A DNA stretch of 47,185 bases from Lentisphaeria bacterium (GCA_017507125.1 JAFWBQ010000056.1:1-47185); one strand, 5' to 3'. Shown: positions 24,794-32,654, counted from the first letter of the stretch. Numbers and translations: made by a program. Notes: generated by a model from the letters alone, not told the origin.

Positions 24794-25441
24794 ATGAGTA
24801 TACTGGACTTGTTCAAGAGCAGCAAGGATACCGCCGATGAAAAACGACGCGCCGAACGGCGCGCCAAGCGTAAAGCTGAACAGGCTATCGAGAATCTGCA
24901 GGATAAAAACAGCGCTTTGACCAAAGAATGCAATCAGCTCTGGGAAAAAGCACGGCAGCAGCTTATGAGCGGTCAGAAAGCCGCTGCTGCCGCCACACTC
25001 AAGATCTACAAGTCCAAACTTGCCATGGCAACGCGCAATGAAAAACAGTTCATCATGGCAAGACACCAGACCGACATTATGAACAATGCCGCCATGATGA
25101 ATGAACTTTCCGGTGCCCTGAAGGATCTCGCCGTCATCAGCAATATCGACCCCGATGCCGTGGCGGAAAATATGGAAAATATCGACGCCGCCAACGACGA
25201 TATCAACGAAGCCAACCGGATCATGGAAAAAAGCTATGACCGCAGTATGGCAAAACTGGATAAGGATCTGGATGAAGCCGCCGATACAGTGGGGGACGAT
25301 GAATTGATGAAGGTCCTTGAATCTGAAACCGCAGGCACTGTAATGGGCCCCAGAGTCACTGAGGCGACCGGTGAGATCCCTACGGCAGATGAGATCAACT
25401 CCGGCAGGGACAATTTGAACAAACTTCTCAACAACAACTGA
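24794..25441 (+). CDS. Snf7/ESCRT-III-like protein C
   Basis: 215 aa, closest to copy A (SGQKAAAAATLKIYKSKL and NIDPDAV shared). It begins with a very basic helix (EKRRAERRAKRKAEQA), good for contact with acidic membrane lipid. The acidic GDDELMKVLESE helix and the final INSGRDNLNKLLNNN helix match the other copies and suggest an ESCRT-III helix 5 and a MIM-like tail. The start at 24794 (AAAGGA upstream) is preferred over an in-frame ATG at 24761 without a ribosome site. It lies 29 bp before copy D. Confidence 0.77.
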   Translation: MSILDLFKSSKDTADEKRRAERRAKRKAEQAIENLQDKNSALTKECNQLWEKARQQLMSGQKAAAAATLKIYKSKLAMATRNEKQFIMARHQTDIMNNAAMMNELSGALKDLAVISNIDPDAVAENMENIDAANDDINEANRIMEKSYDRSMAKLDKDLDEAADTVGDDELMKVLESETAGTVMGPRVTEATGEIPTADEINSGRDNLNKLLNNN

Positions 25442-25470
25442 TAAGTGCAGCAGAGGAACGAAAGACGATC

Positions 25471-26088
25471 ATGAACGGTTTTTTTGAAACAGCATCTCAG
25501 AAAGCTCAGCGCCTTGAAGAGGAGAAAAAAGCCCGGTACCGCAACGCTGAAAAAGTTATCGGTCAACTGCAGCTGAAGCAGGAGACCATTGAAAAAGAGT
25601 GTACCGCCCTCTGGAACAAAGCTAAAAGCGAACTGACCCGGGGCGATAAAAGTGCCGCCGCCTCCACATTGAAGCTCTTCAAGATGAAAAAAGTCGAGGC
25701 CGGACGCTGTGCCCGTTTGCGGGTGCTGGCCGAAAACAGGTTTTCTTCAATAAGCAGCGCCGCTGATATGCAGGAGGCAATGAAGGCCCTGGGAGACCTT
25801 GCCGCAAGCTGCCAGGTGGATGTGGATCTGCTGGAAGAAAATATGGAACAGACCGCTGCCGCTATGGATGATATCAGCGATATGAACAAAGTGATGGAAC
25901 GCTCCTTTGAACGGGAAAACCGCCGGATCGAAAGAGAACTTGAGAATAGAGCCGATACAAAGTCCGATCCGCTCTTCAACTCCCTTGAAGCCTCCCTGAC
26001 CCCCGCCGGGAACAGGGACGTAACTCCGCCGCAGAAGATCACTGAGGAAAATGTGGATGAGGCTTTGAAAGCGCTCCTCAACGCCTGA
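25471..26088 (+). CDS. Snf7/ESCRT-III-like protein D
   Basis: 205 aa, the most diverged copy. The core RGDKSAAASTLKLFKMKK has GDK as in many eukaryotic Snf7 proteins. It continues DMQEAMKALGDLA and QVDVDLLEENMEQ (B-like), an acidic region with DPLFNSLEASL, and a terminal VDEALKALLNA helix that lacks the GRD of the other tails. The changed tail may bind the MIT-like domains differently or serve as a cap subunit (inference). GAGGAA lies about 15 bases upstream. It is followed by the Sel1/pseudo-PBP gene after 34 bp. Confidence 0.73.
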   Translation: MNGFFETASQKAQRLEEEKKARYRNAEKVIGQLQLKQETIEKECTALWNKAKSELTRGDKSAAASTLKLFKMKKVEAGRCARLRVLAENRFSSISSAADMQEAMKALGDLAASCQVDVDLLEENMEQTAAAMDDISDMNKVMERSFERENRRIERELENRADTKSDPLFNSLEASLTPAGNRDVTPPQKITEENVDEALKALLNA

Positions 26089-26122
26089 TGCGGAAAAATA
26101 CCGGGAAAGGAAAAGTATTGGA

Positions 26123-28540
26123 ATGAATAGAGACAAAGTGAAGATCAATCTTCTCACCAGTGTCCTGCTTCTCTCTGCTGCCGCCGGTGCCGGTGAGATA
26201 CCGGAAATTCCCACAGAGAAAGTGCCTGCCGGGAAAAAGGCTTCAGCAGCTGAGATCGAAATGGCCGCCCCTCCTGAAGAGGAGTCCGGCAAGTTTGCTG
26301 AGGCCCAGTTCAAATATGGCGTTTACTGCAGAGAAAAACTCAAAAAAGGGGAAACGGCTTACTACTATCTTGAACTGGCTGCCAAACAGAATCACCGGGA
26401 AGCATGGATATATCTTGCCGAGTGTTATTTTGCAAGAAATCAGGAGCATCACTCCTATTTGTTGTGGTCAAAACTTTGTCTGATGGCGGCTGAACGGCTG
26501 AAAGCCGAAGCTGAGGTGGAGCTGAAGATCGCTCTGGTCGAAGCATTTTCAGGCAATCTGAAGGAGTTCAAACACTGGGCGGAACTCGCTGCCGCCAAAG
26601 GCAGCAAAAAAGCCGCTGAGCTGCTGGAAAATCCCAAGGTTTATGCCAGAATCAAAGCCGTAAGCAAAGAGTTGGAGGCGCAGAAGAAGCCCGATGCACT
26701 CAGAAACTCCATTGATGCCCATTTCCGGAAGGTGAAAGAGAAAACCGGAACCACCGGCCCCGAACTCCTGGATGAACTGGCGGGACGGCCCGCCGTTTCA
26801 CAGATCAGCCGCATGATCCGGCTGCCGCTTCCCAAAGGGATCGGCGTGCCCGGCTGGAACTATGATCCGGAGGCGACTGACGAGTTCATTGCCGGAAAAC
26901 TCATGGCGGACCGGATGGGGGATATGCGCTGGATCTCTGAAGAGTTTATCAAACAGCCCCTCTGGGAAAATCTCCTTTATCCCAATCCTACGATCCGGGC
27001 GATCAATATGACCCGTGAAGAACAGCTGACAACATATCTCAACAAATCTTCTTTCAGGCTCTGCAGCAAAGCGGAAACACAGCGGCTCATCAAGTTTCTG
27101 CGCGATCCCGATATGCCGGCGGGGTATTATGACGGCAACAAGGTGTGGGATCTGGGAGGCAATCTTTATTTCCGGATCCATACCGATACCGAGGGCGCAT
27201 GGAGACTTCGGGACTATCAGTTTTTCACCATCAGAGAAGGGAAGGCTTTTGACCTTGTGACTTTTGCCAATCCCCCCGGCGCTGCCGAAGCCGCGCTGGC
27301 TGCCGGAATCTGCAGAAATGATGAAAGCTGCCTGAACAATCTGGCGGTCAAATACGCCGACGGTGAAATGGATCAGGTATTCCGCTGCGATGATGAAGCT
27401 GAAGTGCTCCTCAAAGCACTGGCCGCACGGCGTCATGCTGTGGGAACTTACAATCTCGCTGTCTTCTATCAGAACCGCAAGAACAATGCCAACGCACGGA
27501 AATATTTTGACCTGGCGGCACAATTCGCCGGAAGCACCGTGATCTCTCCATACGTCCATCAGCCCGAGATCTTTGACCGCAATGGGGTGCTGCTGGTCAA
27601 AAACCGTCTCTTCCGCACCCAGCGGGAAAATCCCCGCTCCTATACCTGCGGCGGTACCTTTGCCGCAACGCTCATAGGGCATCTCTCATACGGAAACGGA
27701 CGGGTGCCCAACGGCGAGTGCGGTGTGGAAGGGATCATCGCCCGCAAGGGGATCCGTCATCCGGTCTATCTGACCATGGACTCCGCTTTGCAGAAGAAGT
27801 TGGAAAAAGTGATCCGGGAGGCCGCTGAAGAAAGTGATCCCCGATACGTCTACGGTATCATCGTCAACTCCAGAGGCGAATTGATCGCGGCGGCTCAGAG
27901 TGCTGTCTTTGATCTGGAAAAACGCAAAAGTGTGGTGCTGAATCCTTCGGGGGTCGATAACGACTGGCTCTTTATGCCTTCCGGATACGTTTTCCCGGTG
28001 GCGGATCAGTGGATGAAACTTCTGGGATCTTCCTCCTATGCCGATCCTCTGAGCAAGGAAAAACTCAAGCTGCACATAAAACAGAATGTTTTCGGAGGCG
28101 AAGCGCAAGGGGTGGTTCTGGGGTTGAACCGGATGAGAGGCGTCAGGGATCCCCAAAAGGTCTCCGGACAGATGACGACCATGATGAATTACCTCTACGC
28201 CTATATCGGCGTTGCTGAAAAGAAAAGCATTCCGGCTCCTGTGATCTTTACCGCCGGGGTGAACGCCCCCGTCTCTGTACGCGGAGATGTCAGATGGATC
28301 TCATTCTACCGGCCTCCGGACGGCATCGTCGTCAACGCTCTCGGTGTGATCGAAACGGAAAATCCGGCAGAAAAGCTCTATGTTTGTCTCCGGGCGGTAC
28401 ACGCGGAACGCAACTTTGCCTCCCCTCCCGGCGCTGAAAAGATCAGGAAGGCCGCCGCCGGAGCTGACAAAGCTGAGAAAATATTCAGAGCCTTTTCGGT
28501 TGCAGGGAAAAAACATTCTGCAAAAGGAAGGAAGAAATGA
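26123..28540 (+). CDS. Exported Sel1-like repeat protein with degenerate PBP transpeptidase-like domain
   Basis: 805 aa with a signal peptide (about 1-23). Sel1/TPR-like helices occur at about 55-175 (YYYLELAAKQNHREAW) and 395-475. From about 480 the order of motifs follows class B penicillin-binding proteins: IFDRNGVLL, YGNGRVPNGECGVEG, VYLTMDSALQKKLE, GIIVNSRGELIAAAQS. Where the catalytic SxxK is expected (PGSxxK), the sequence reads FMPSGYVFP without Lys, and no SxN or KTG was found. It is therefore probably an inactive PBP-like protein that binds peptidoglycan, strands or division enzymes in the periplasm. A remote link of the ESCRT-like system to the cell wall is suggested. AAAGGAAAAG precedes the ATG. 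Confidence 0.6.
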   Translation: MNRDKVKINLLTSVLLLSAAAGAGEIPEIPTEKVPAGKKASAAEIEMAAPPEEESGKFAEAQFKYGVYCREKLKKGETAYYYLELAAKQNHREAWIYLAECYFARNQEHHSYLLWSKLCLMAAERLKAEAEVELKIALVEAFSGNLKEFKHWAELAAAKGSKKAAELLENPKVYARIKAVSKELEAQKKPDALRNSIDAHFRKVKEKTGTTGPELLDELAGRPAVSQISRMIRLPLPKGIGVPGWNYDPEATDEFIAGKLMADRMGDMRWISEEFIKQPLWENLLYPNPTIRAINMTREEQLTTYLNKSSFRLCSKAETQRLIKFLRDPDMPAGYYDGNKVWDLGGNLYFRIHTDTEGAWRLRDYQFFTIREGKAFDLVTFANPPGAAEAALAAGICRNDESCLNNLAVKYADGEMDQVFRCDDEAEVLLKALAARRHAVGTYNLAVFYQNRKNNANARKYFDLAAQFAGSTVISPYVHQPEIFDRNGVLLVKNRLFRTQRENPRSYTCGGTFAATLIGHLSYGNGRVPNGECGVEGIIARKGIRHPVYLTMDSALQKKLEKVIREAAEESDPRYVYGIIVNSRGELIAAAQSAVFDLEKRKSVVLNPSGVDNDWLFMPSGYVFPVADQWMKLLGSSSYADPLSKEKLKLHIKQNVFGGEAQGVVLGLNRMRGVRDPQKVSGQMTTMMNYLYAYIGVAEKKSIPAPVIFTAGVNAPVSVRGDVRWISFYRPPDGIVVNALGVIETENPAEKLYVCLRAVHAERNFASPPGAEKIRKAAAGADKAEKIFRAFSVAGKKHSAKGRKK

Positions 28541-28605
28541 ATAAGATTTCAGGCAAAAATGCGGCAGCGGTCATGGCACTTTGCGCCATTGCAGAAAATG
28601 GCTGA
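28537..28605 (+). pseudogene. 22-codon ORF overlapping the previous stop, possible gene stub
   Basis: The ATG overlaps the previous stop (ATGA) and has a strong AAGGAAGGAAG site, but the frame ends after 22 codons. The product starts like a signal peptide (MNKISGKNAAAVMALCAIA), so it may be the remnant of a deleted exported-protein gene. It could also be meaningless. Confidence 0.25.
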
Positions 28606-28625
28606 ATATCTCTTGCGGCAGAATA

Positions 28626-28662
28626 AAAATGACGGGAGACTCAAATGGTCCCCCGTCATTTT
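28626..28662. terminator. Bidirectional intrinsic terminator
   Basis: AAAATGACGGG pairs with CCCGTCATTTT; T-rich on both outgoing strands. It separates the ESCRT-like island from the convergent gene at 28685. Confidence 0.8.
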
Positions 28663-28684
28663 CTGCTTTTGAGTTCAGCAAAGG

Positions 28685-29173
28685 TTACTTGTTGTAAAAG
28701 AAGATGTTTCTGAATGAAGCCTTTCCGGAGACCTTCCGGAAGAGAATGTAGAAGTTGACGGACTTCAGAGGTTTGGCAAGTTTGATGGTGGTGCTCTTCT
28801 TTTCCCAGTCGTGGGTCCCGCCTGAGAATACAGCCGTCTGACCGTAAAGTTTTTGGCCGTCGGCGTAGGTCAGATCAAGGTATACGCAATAGTTGTGGGG
28901 CGTCTTGCCTTTGACATCTTCAGCCCTGCTTTCGGCTCCGAAAGTGATGGAGCCGGTCAGGGGAGTGGCGAAATTCATGCTGCCGATGACGCCGGTTCCG
29001 ATACCCTTGGGATCTTTTACAGAACAGTTGATGATGCCGTCAGCTCCGATGACCGTCTGCTGAAGGGCATTATTTTTACCGTAAATGAACCATTTGGCAG
29101 GAAGCAGATTTTTTTCTGCAGCTCCGGCGAATACTGCGGCACAGAGAAGGGCTGAGATAAAGAACTTTTTCAT
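28685..29173 (-). CDS. Secreted beta-sandwich protein, unknown
   Basis: 162 aa with a clear signal peptide (MKKFFISALLCAAVFAGAAE). The mature part is made of alternating beta strands (LTGSITFGAE, YCVYLDLTYADG, STTIKLAKPLKSVNFYILF) as in carbohydrate-binding jelly-roll domains, but no catalytic motif is visible and the family is not recognised. It lies 37 bp downstream of the sugar transferase gene and may be co-transcribed with it; a role at the cell surface is plausible. Confidence 0.6.
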   Translation of the reverse strand: MKKFFISALLCAAVFAGAAEKNLLPAKWFIYGKNNALQQTVIGADGIINCSVKDPKGIGTGVIGSMNFATPLTGSITFGAESRAEDVKGKTPHNYCVYLDLTYADGQKLYGQTAVFSGGTHDWEKKSTTIKLAKPLKSVNFYILFRKVSGKASFRNIFFYNK

Positions 29174-29210
29174 TTTTTATATCCTTTGGGTTGATTGATA
29201 CCGGGAGCCG

Positions 29211-30653
29211 TTACCTTGCTCCCTTTCTCATAAGAACGATGTAAACGGTTTTAAAGAAGATGTAATAGTCCATCCAGATGGACCAGTTCATGATGTAGTA
29301 GGTGTCCAGAAGCACTCTGAAGCGGTAGTCCGTGTCGCTGCGCCCTGAGACCTGCCAGAGGCCGGTGATGCCGGGTTTGACCCTTCTTCTCAGATCGTAG
29401 TGCTTGCCGTAATATTTGATCTCCTCTTTGACAATGGGACGGGGACCGATGATGGACATGGTTCCGTTGAGCACGTTCCAGAACTGGGGCAGTTCATCGA
29501 GAGAGGTCTTCCGGAGAAAATTGCCCACAGGGGTGATGCGGGGATCGTTTTGAAGTTTGAAATCCCGTTCCCACTCCTCTCTCAATGCCGGATCGCTTTT
29601 GAGGAGCGACTCCAGCCGGGAGTCGGCATCGGCATACATGGTGCGGAATTTCCAGACCGCGATCTCTCTGTCGTTTTGTCCTCTCCTGAAGGAACGGTAG
29701 AAAACCGGCCCCGGAGAGGTGAATTTGATCACCGGTATCAGTATGAGAAAGAGGGGCAGCAGACAGAAGATGGCAATGGTGGCAAGGAGCAGCTCCATAA
29801 CGGCTTTCAGGATCCGTGACAGGGGCTGAAGCAGCTTGTTCTTGATCTCAAATCCGCAGAAAATACCGATGGAAACAGGCGTCAGCCAGGCAATGGGGAA
29901 AATCTGGGGACCCGGAACAAACATGATATGGGTGAAGTAACGGGAAAAGTGACGGTAGATCCGGGAAAGAATCGTCACCGGGATACAGCAGACGATGTAG
30001 TTTATATTGTGTGCCGCCGCCACTTTTTCGGCATCCGCAAGGGTTCCCAGAACCGGGATCCCGGAAATGAGCTGCCCCTGCTTTTCAGGGTCATCATCCA
30101 GAAAACCCACGACCCGGAACCCGAAATAACTGTCCTGCTGGAACTCCAGAGCCACCTGGGCACCGCCTTTTCCGGCTCCGGCGATGAGGATATCCGTCTG
30201 CCCGGTGTTTATGAATTTGAGAAACTGACGGGTGATCCCCCGCATAATGGGCAGCATGATCCCCGTCAGAAAGATGGAAAGCAGCATGAAAAGCGGGGGC
30301 AGCGTATGGGAATTTTGGAAAAAGGAGAACCAGGAAAACAAAAGGACATAGGTGATGCATACTGCCCCCGCCAGACGGCGGATCTCTTCGATCTTGTTGA
30401 CGCCTGCTCCCGGATAGAGGATACTGCCGTTGTAACAGCTGAAGAGGGTGTTGCAGATAAGAAGCGCCGCACAGAAGGGGAGGATCCCCCGCAGATTGAC
30501 GCACATCCCGGAAGAGTTTCCGGGCAGCGCACACAGGATCGCAACGGCAAGAATACTCCCCACGGCACAACAGGTATCTGAAAGCATCAGGAAAAATATA
30601 CGCAGAATGCCCCCTTTGAGTGCAGGGAAAAATCGTTTTCTCTTCTCAGCCAT
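29211..30653 (-). CDS. Polyprenyl-phosphate sugar-1-phosphate transferase (WbaP/WcaJ-like)
   Basis: 480 aa. Membrane helices in the N-terminal third, a Rossmann-like cytoplasmic part (DILIAGAGKGGAQVALEF near residue 145) and a C-terminal bacterial sugar-transferase domain with VWKFRTMY, KTSLDELPQFWNVL, GPRP and GLWQVSGRSDTDY. It starts exopolysaccharide or O-antigen repeat units by moving a sugar-1-phosphate to undecaprenyl phosphate; galactose or glucose cannot be distinguished. The start at 30653 is chosen because the -10 box lies at 30695-30700, so the longer frame to 30716 would begin inside the promoter. Confidence 0.9.
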   Translation of the reverse strand: MAEKRKRFFPALKGGILRIFFLMLSDTCCAVGSILAVAILCALPGNSSGMCVNLRGILPFCAALLICNTLFSCYNGSILYPGAGVNKIEEIRRLAGAVCITYVLLFSWFSFFQNSHTLPPLFMLLSIFLTGIMLPIMRGITRQFLKFINTGQTDILIAGAGKGGAQVALEFQQDSYFGFRVVGFLDDDPEKQGQLISGIPVLGTLADAEKVAAAHNINYIVCCIPVTILSRIYRHFSRYFTHIMFVPGPQIFPIAWLTPVSIGIFCGFEIKNKLLQPLSRILKAVMELLLATIAIFCLLPLFLILIPVIKFTSPGPVFYRSFRRGQNDREIAVWKFRTMYADADSRLESLLKSDPALREEWERDFKLQNDPRITPVGNFLRKTSLDELPQFWNVLNGTMSIIGPRPIVKEEIKYYGKHYDLRRRVKPGITGLWQVSGRSDTDYRFRVLLDTYYIMNWSIWMDYYIFFKTVYIVLMRKGAR

Positions 30654-30694
30654 TTTGTTCGGGTTCTCCGGAGTAAATAACTTTATCTGGCTAT

Positions 30695-30723
30695 AATATA
30701 GCATCCTACTCAGCAAGAGTCAA
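30695..30723 (-). promoter_or_regulatory. Promoter of the sugar transferase gene
   Basis: On the minus strand TTGACT (30718-30723), 17 bp, TATATT (30695-30700). It fixes the start codon downstream at 30653. Confidence 0.75.
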
Positions 30724-30799
30724 GTATTCTTTTGTTTCATTCCGGGGCAAAAGAAGGTATCGGTCTGGAGCGATGTTTGTTTTTTTTGCGGAAAAAGGT

Positions 30800-30828
30800 T
30801 TGCAATATCCATTTCCGTGTCATATATT
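30800..30828 (+). promoter_or_regulatory. Promoter of the quinone oxidoreductase-like gene
   Basis: TTGCAA (30800-30805), 17 bp, TATATT (30823-30828). It excludes the ATG at 30817 as start, since that codon lies inside the promoter. Confidence 0.7.
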
Positions 30829-30879
30829 AAAAGCATCGACCCTATGTTTCACCAACACTGTTACAGGAGCAAGTTTACT

Positions 30880-31845
30880 GTGAAAGCCGTATTGATTTCC
30901 CCGGAAAAAGAACTTATTCTTTCTGATATCCCCGCCCCGGAAGCACAGGAAGGGCAAATCATCATTGATGTCCGTGCCGCGGGCGTCAACCGAGCCGATC
31001 TGCTTCAGGTGGATGGACTCTATCCCTCGCCCCCCGGATGGCCCGACCGGCCGGGTTTGGAGTGCGCCGGAACAGTTTATGCCGCTCCCGGCAGCAGCCG
31101 TTTCCGTCCGGGCGACCGGGTCTGCGCGCTCCTGGGCGGCGGCGGATACGCTCAGCAGGTGGCGGTTCCGGAAGAATTGGTCATGCCCATGCCTGAAAAT
31201 ACCTCTTTCACCGAGGCTGCCGCTCTGCCTGAAGTGTTCGCCACGGCTATGCTCAATCTGGTCAAAATCGGTGATCTGCAGCCCGGAAACACCCTTTTTA
31301 TGCAAGCCGGCGCAAGCGGGTTGGGATTGGCTGTGATACAGCTTGCCAAACTTCTGGGTGCCAGAGTGGTGACGACTGTCAGCTCCGAAGTCAAGGCGCA
31401 GGCGGCACGTGCCGCCGGAGCCGACGTGATCATCAACCGCAAGACCATGAATGTACCGGAAGAGCTGAAAAAGTACCCTCTGGATGTGGCTGTCGACTGT
31501 GCCGCAGGAGAGATCCTGGGGGAGTGTCTTGAAGCCATGAACCGGGGCGGCAAGTGGATCGTCATTGCAACCCTGGGCGGAACAGAATCCAAAGTTTCCC
31601 TGCGTACCTTTATGGCAAAACATATTTCCCTCATCGGCAGCACATTGCGGAGCCGCAGCGATCAGGAAAAAGGTGAGATCCTGAGACTGCTTGAAAAGAA
31701 AGTGTGGCCGGAGATCTCCCGGGGAAGAGTGAAACCTGTCATCGACAGAGTTTTCCCTGTCCATGAGGCCGGAAATGCCCATAAGGTACTGAGAGATCAG
31801 AACAACGCAGGCAAAGTGATCCTGACCTTCCCTCTCTGCCCCTGA
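30880..31845 (+). CDS. NAD(P)H:quinone oxidoreductase-like MDR family protein
   Basis: 321 aa, zinc-free medium-chain dehydrogenase/reductase of the QOR/PIG3 type. Seen: AAGVNRADLLQVDGLYP, the GLECAGTV strand, GDRVCALLGGGGYAQ, and the NADPH-binding QAGASGLGLAVIQLAK. It probably reduces quinones or enals; the natural substrate is unknown. GTG at 30880 is the likely start, with ACAGGAGC upstream and a promoter ending at 30828. It is a monocistronic gene ended by a strong terminator. Confidence 0.87.
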   Translation: MKAVLISPEKELILSDIPAPEAQEGQIIIDVRAAGVNRADLLQVDGLYPSPPGWPDRPGLECAGTVYAAPGSSRFRPGDRVCALLGGGGYAQQVAVPEELVMPMPENTSFTEAAALPEVFATAMLNLVKIGDLQPGNTLFMQAGASGLGLAVIQLAKLLGARVVTTVSSEVKAQAARAAGADVIINRKTMNVPEELKKYPLDVAVDCAAGEILGECLEAMNRGGKWIVIATLGGTESKVSLRTFMAKHISLIGSTLRSRSDQEKGEILRLLEKKVWPEISRGRVKPVIDRVFPVHEAGNAHKVLRDQNNAGKVILTFPLCP

Positions 31846-31873
31846 ACCGGCAGAAAAGAGCAGGTGAAAAATC

Positions 31874-31920
31874 AAAAGATATTATGAGAGACCTCTTGTG
31901 TCTCTCATAATATCTTTTTA
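31874..31920. terminator. Strong bidirectional terminator
   Basis: A 19-bp perfect stem (31874-31892 with 31900-31918) with a 7-base loop, T-rich on both sides. It serves the convergent genes at 30880 and 31928. Confidence 0.9.
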
Positions 31921-31927
31921 TGCCCTT

Positions 31928-32590
31928 TCAGTAACGGCCCCGTTGATAGTTGGGGCGCTGCGGCGCGCCGTGATGAGGCGGTGCCGGATGATGGGGACGT
32001 ACCGGAGGAGCCACACGGGGCGGTGCCGGGTGATGGGGACGTACCGGAGGAGCCACACGGGGCGGTGCCGGATGATGGTGCCGTACCGGAGGAGCCACAC
32101 GGGGCGGTGCCGGATGATGGTGCCGTACCGGAGGAGCCACACGGGGCGGTGCCGGATGATGGTGCCGTACCGGAGGAACCACACGGGGCGGTGCCGGATG
32201 ATGGTGCCGTACCGGATGAACCACACGGGGCGGAGGCGGCATGGGACGGCGTCTGAAGTCAGGCGCCCAGGGGGGCGGAACAGGACGGGGACCTCTGCCT
32301 CCCCAGACCCAGGTACCGTGATACCAATACCAATCCTGATAACAGGGGACCCATGTGCCCTGCCACCAGCCGTAACCGTAGTTGGGGATCACCACTGCCG
32401 GAGCCGCCGGAGTGACCACCACCGGCGCCGGACGGGTGACGACCACGGGGGCAGGAGCAATGGCTGTACGCACAAGTCCCACGATCTCTGCCGCAAGGTG
32501 GAGACCGCCGTTATGATGGTGTCTGGCACTGAGCATGGTGCCTGCTCCGAGAAGCAGCATCACCGGGAGCACATATTTTGTTCGATTCAT
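31928..32590 (-). CDS. Secreted His/Pro-repeat protein
   Basis: 220 aa with a signal peptide (about 1-22). A Val/Pro/Ala part (45-68) is followed by an aromatic block with repeated W and Y (WWQGTWVP, WYWYHGTW) and then six 14-residue units PPVRHHHPAPPRVA rich in His, Pro and Arg. The strand is set by a strong AAAGGAGG site, signal peptide and promoter; the opposite strand is also open only because of the repeat. The His clusters could bind metal ions or polysaccharide. I know no function for this family. Confidence 0.72.
   Translation of the reverse strand: MNRTKYVLPVMLLLGAGTMLSARHHHNGGLHLAAEIVGLVRTAIAPAPVVVTRPAPVVVTPAAPAVVIPNYGYGWWQGTWVPCYQDWYWYHGTWVWGGRGPRPVPPPWAPDFRRRPMPPPPRVVHPVRHHHPAPPRVVPPVRHHHPAPPRVAPPVRHHHPAPPRVAPPVRHHHPAPPRVAPPVRPHHPAPPRVAPPVRPHHPAPPHHGAPQRPNYQRGRY
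31987..32238 (-). repeat. Six tandem 42-bp coding repeats
   Basis: Six contiguous 42-bp units with a few base changes and no spacers, encoding the His/Pro/Arg units. The near identity of the middle units points to recent expansion. Confidence 0.9.
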
Positions 32591-32625
32591 AAAAACCTCC
32601 TTTTTTTAACAGGACTCTGAAATTT

Positions 32626-32654
32626 ACAATAACACACCGACAGAAAATTTGCAA
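32626..32654 (-). promoter_or_regulatory. Promoter of the His/Pro-repeat gene
   Basis: On the minus strand TTGCAA (32649-32654), 17 bp, TATTGT (32626-32631), about 35 bases before the ATG at 32590. Confidence 0.65.

Noticed and set aside
16679..26088. Assignment of the Snf7-like proteins to PspA/phage shock
   Set aside because: The acidic DEL helix, short terminal helix and partner MIT-AAA+ genes fit Snf7/ESCRT-III better; no pspF, pspB or pspC gene is seen. A PspA-like ancestry cannot be excluded.
26798..27682. 294-codon minus-strand open frame inside the Sel1/pseudo-PBP gene
   Set aside because: The plus frame has signal peptide and domain order; the antisense protein is His/Pro-rich noise.
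12869..28540. Integrated mobile element or prophage origin of the island
   Set aside because: No integrase, transposase, tRNA border or flanking direct repeat was seen, and base composition looks like the neighbours. Transfer remains possible but is not supported.
30820..31875. 351-codon minus-strand open frame opposite the quinone oxidoreductase-like gene
   Set aside because: The plus strand has clear MDR motifs, promoter and terminator; the antisense frame is a shadow of codon bias.
31987..32238. CRISPR array
   Set aside because: The 42-bp units are contiguous without spacers, in frame and coding; no cas gene is present.
31898..32620. Plus-strand open frame across the 42-bp repeats
   Set aside because: The repeat keeps both strands open. 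Signal peptide, GGAGG site and promoter are on the minus strand.
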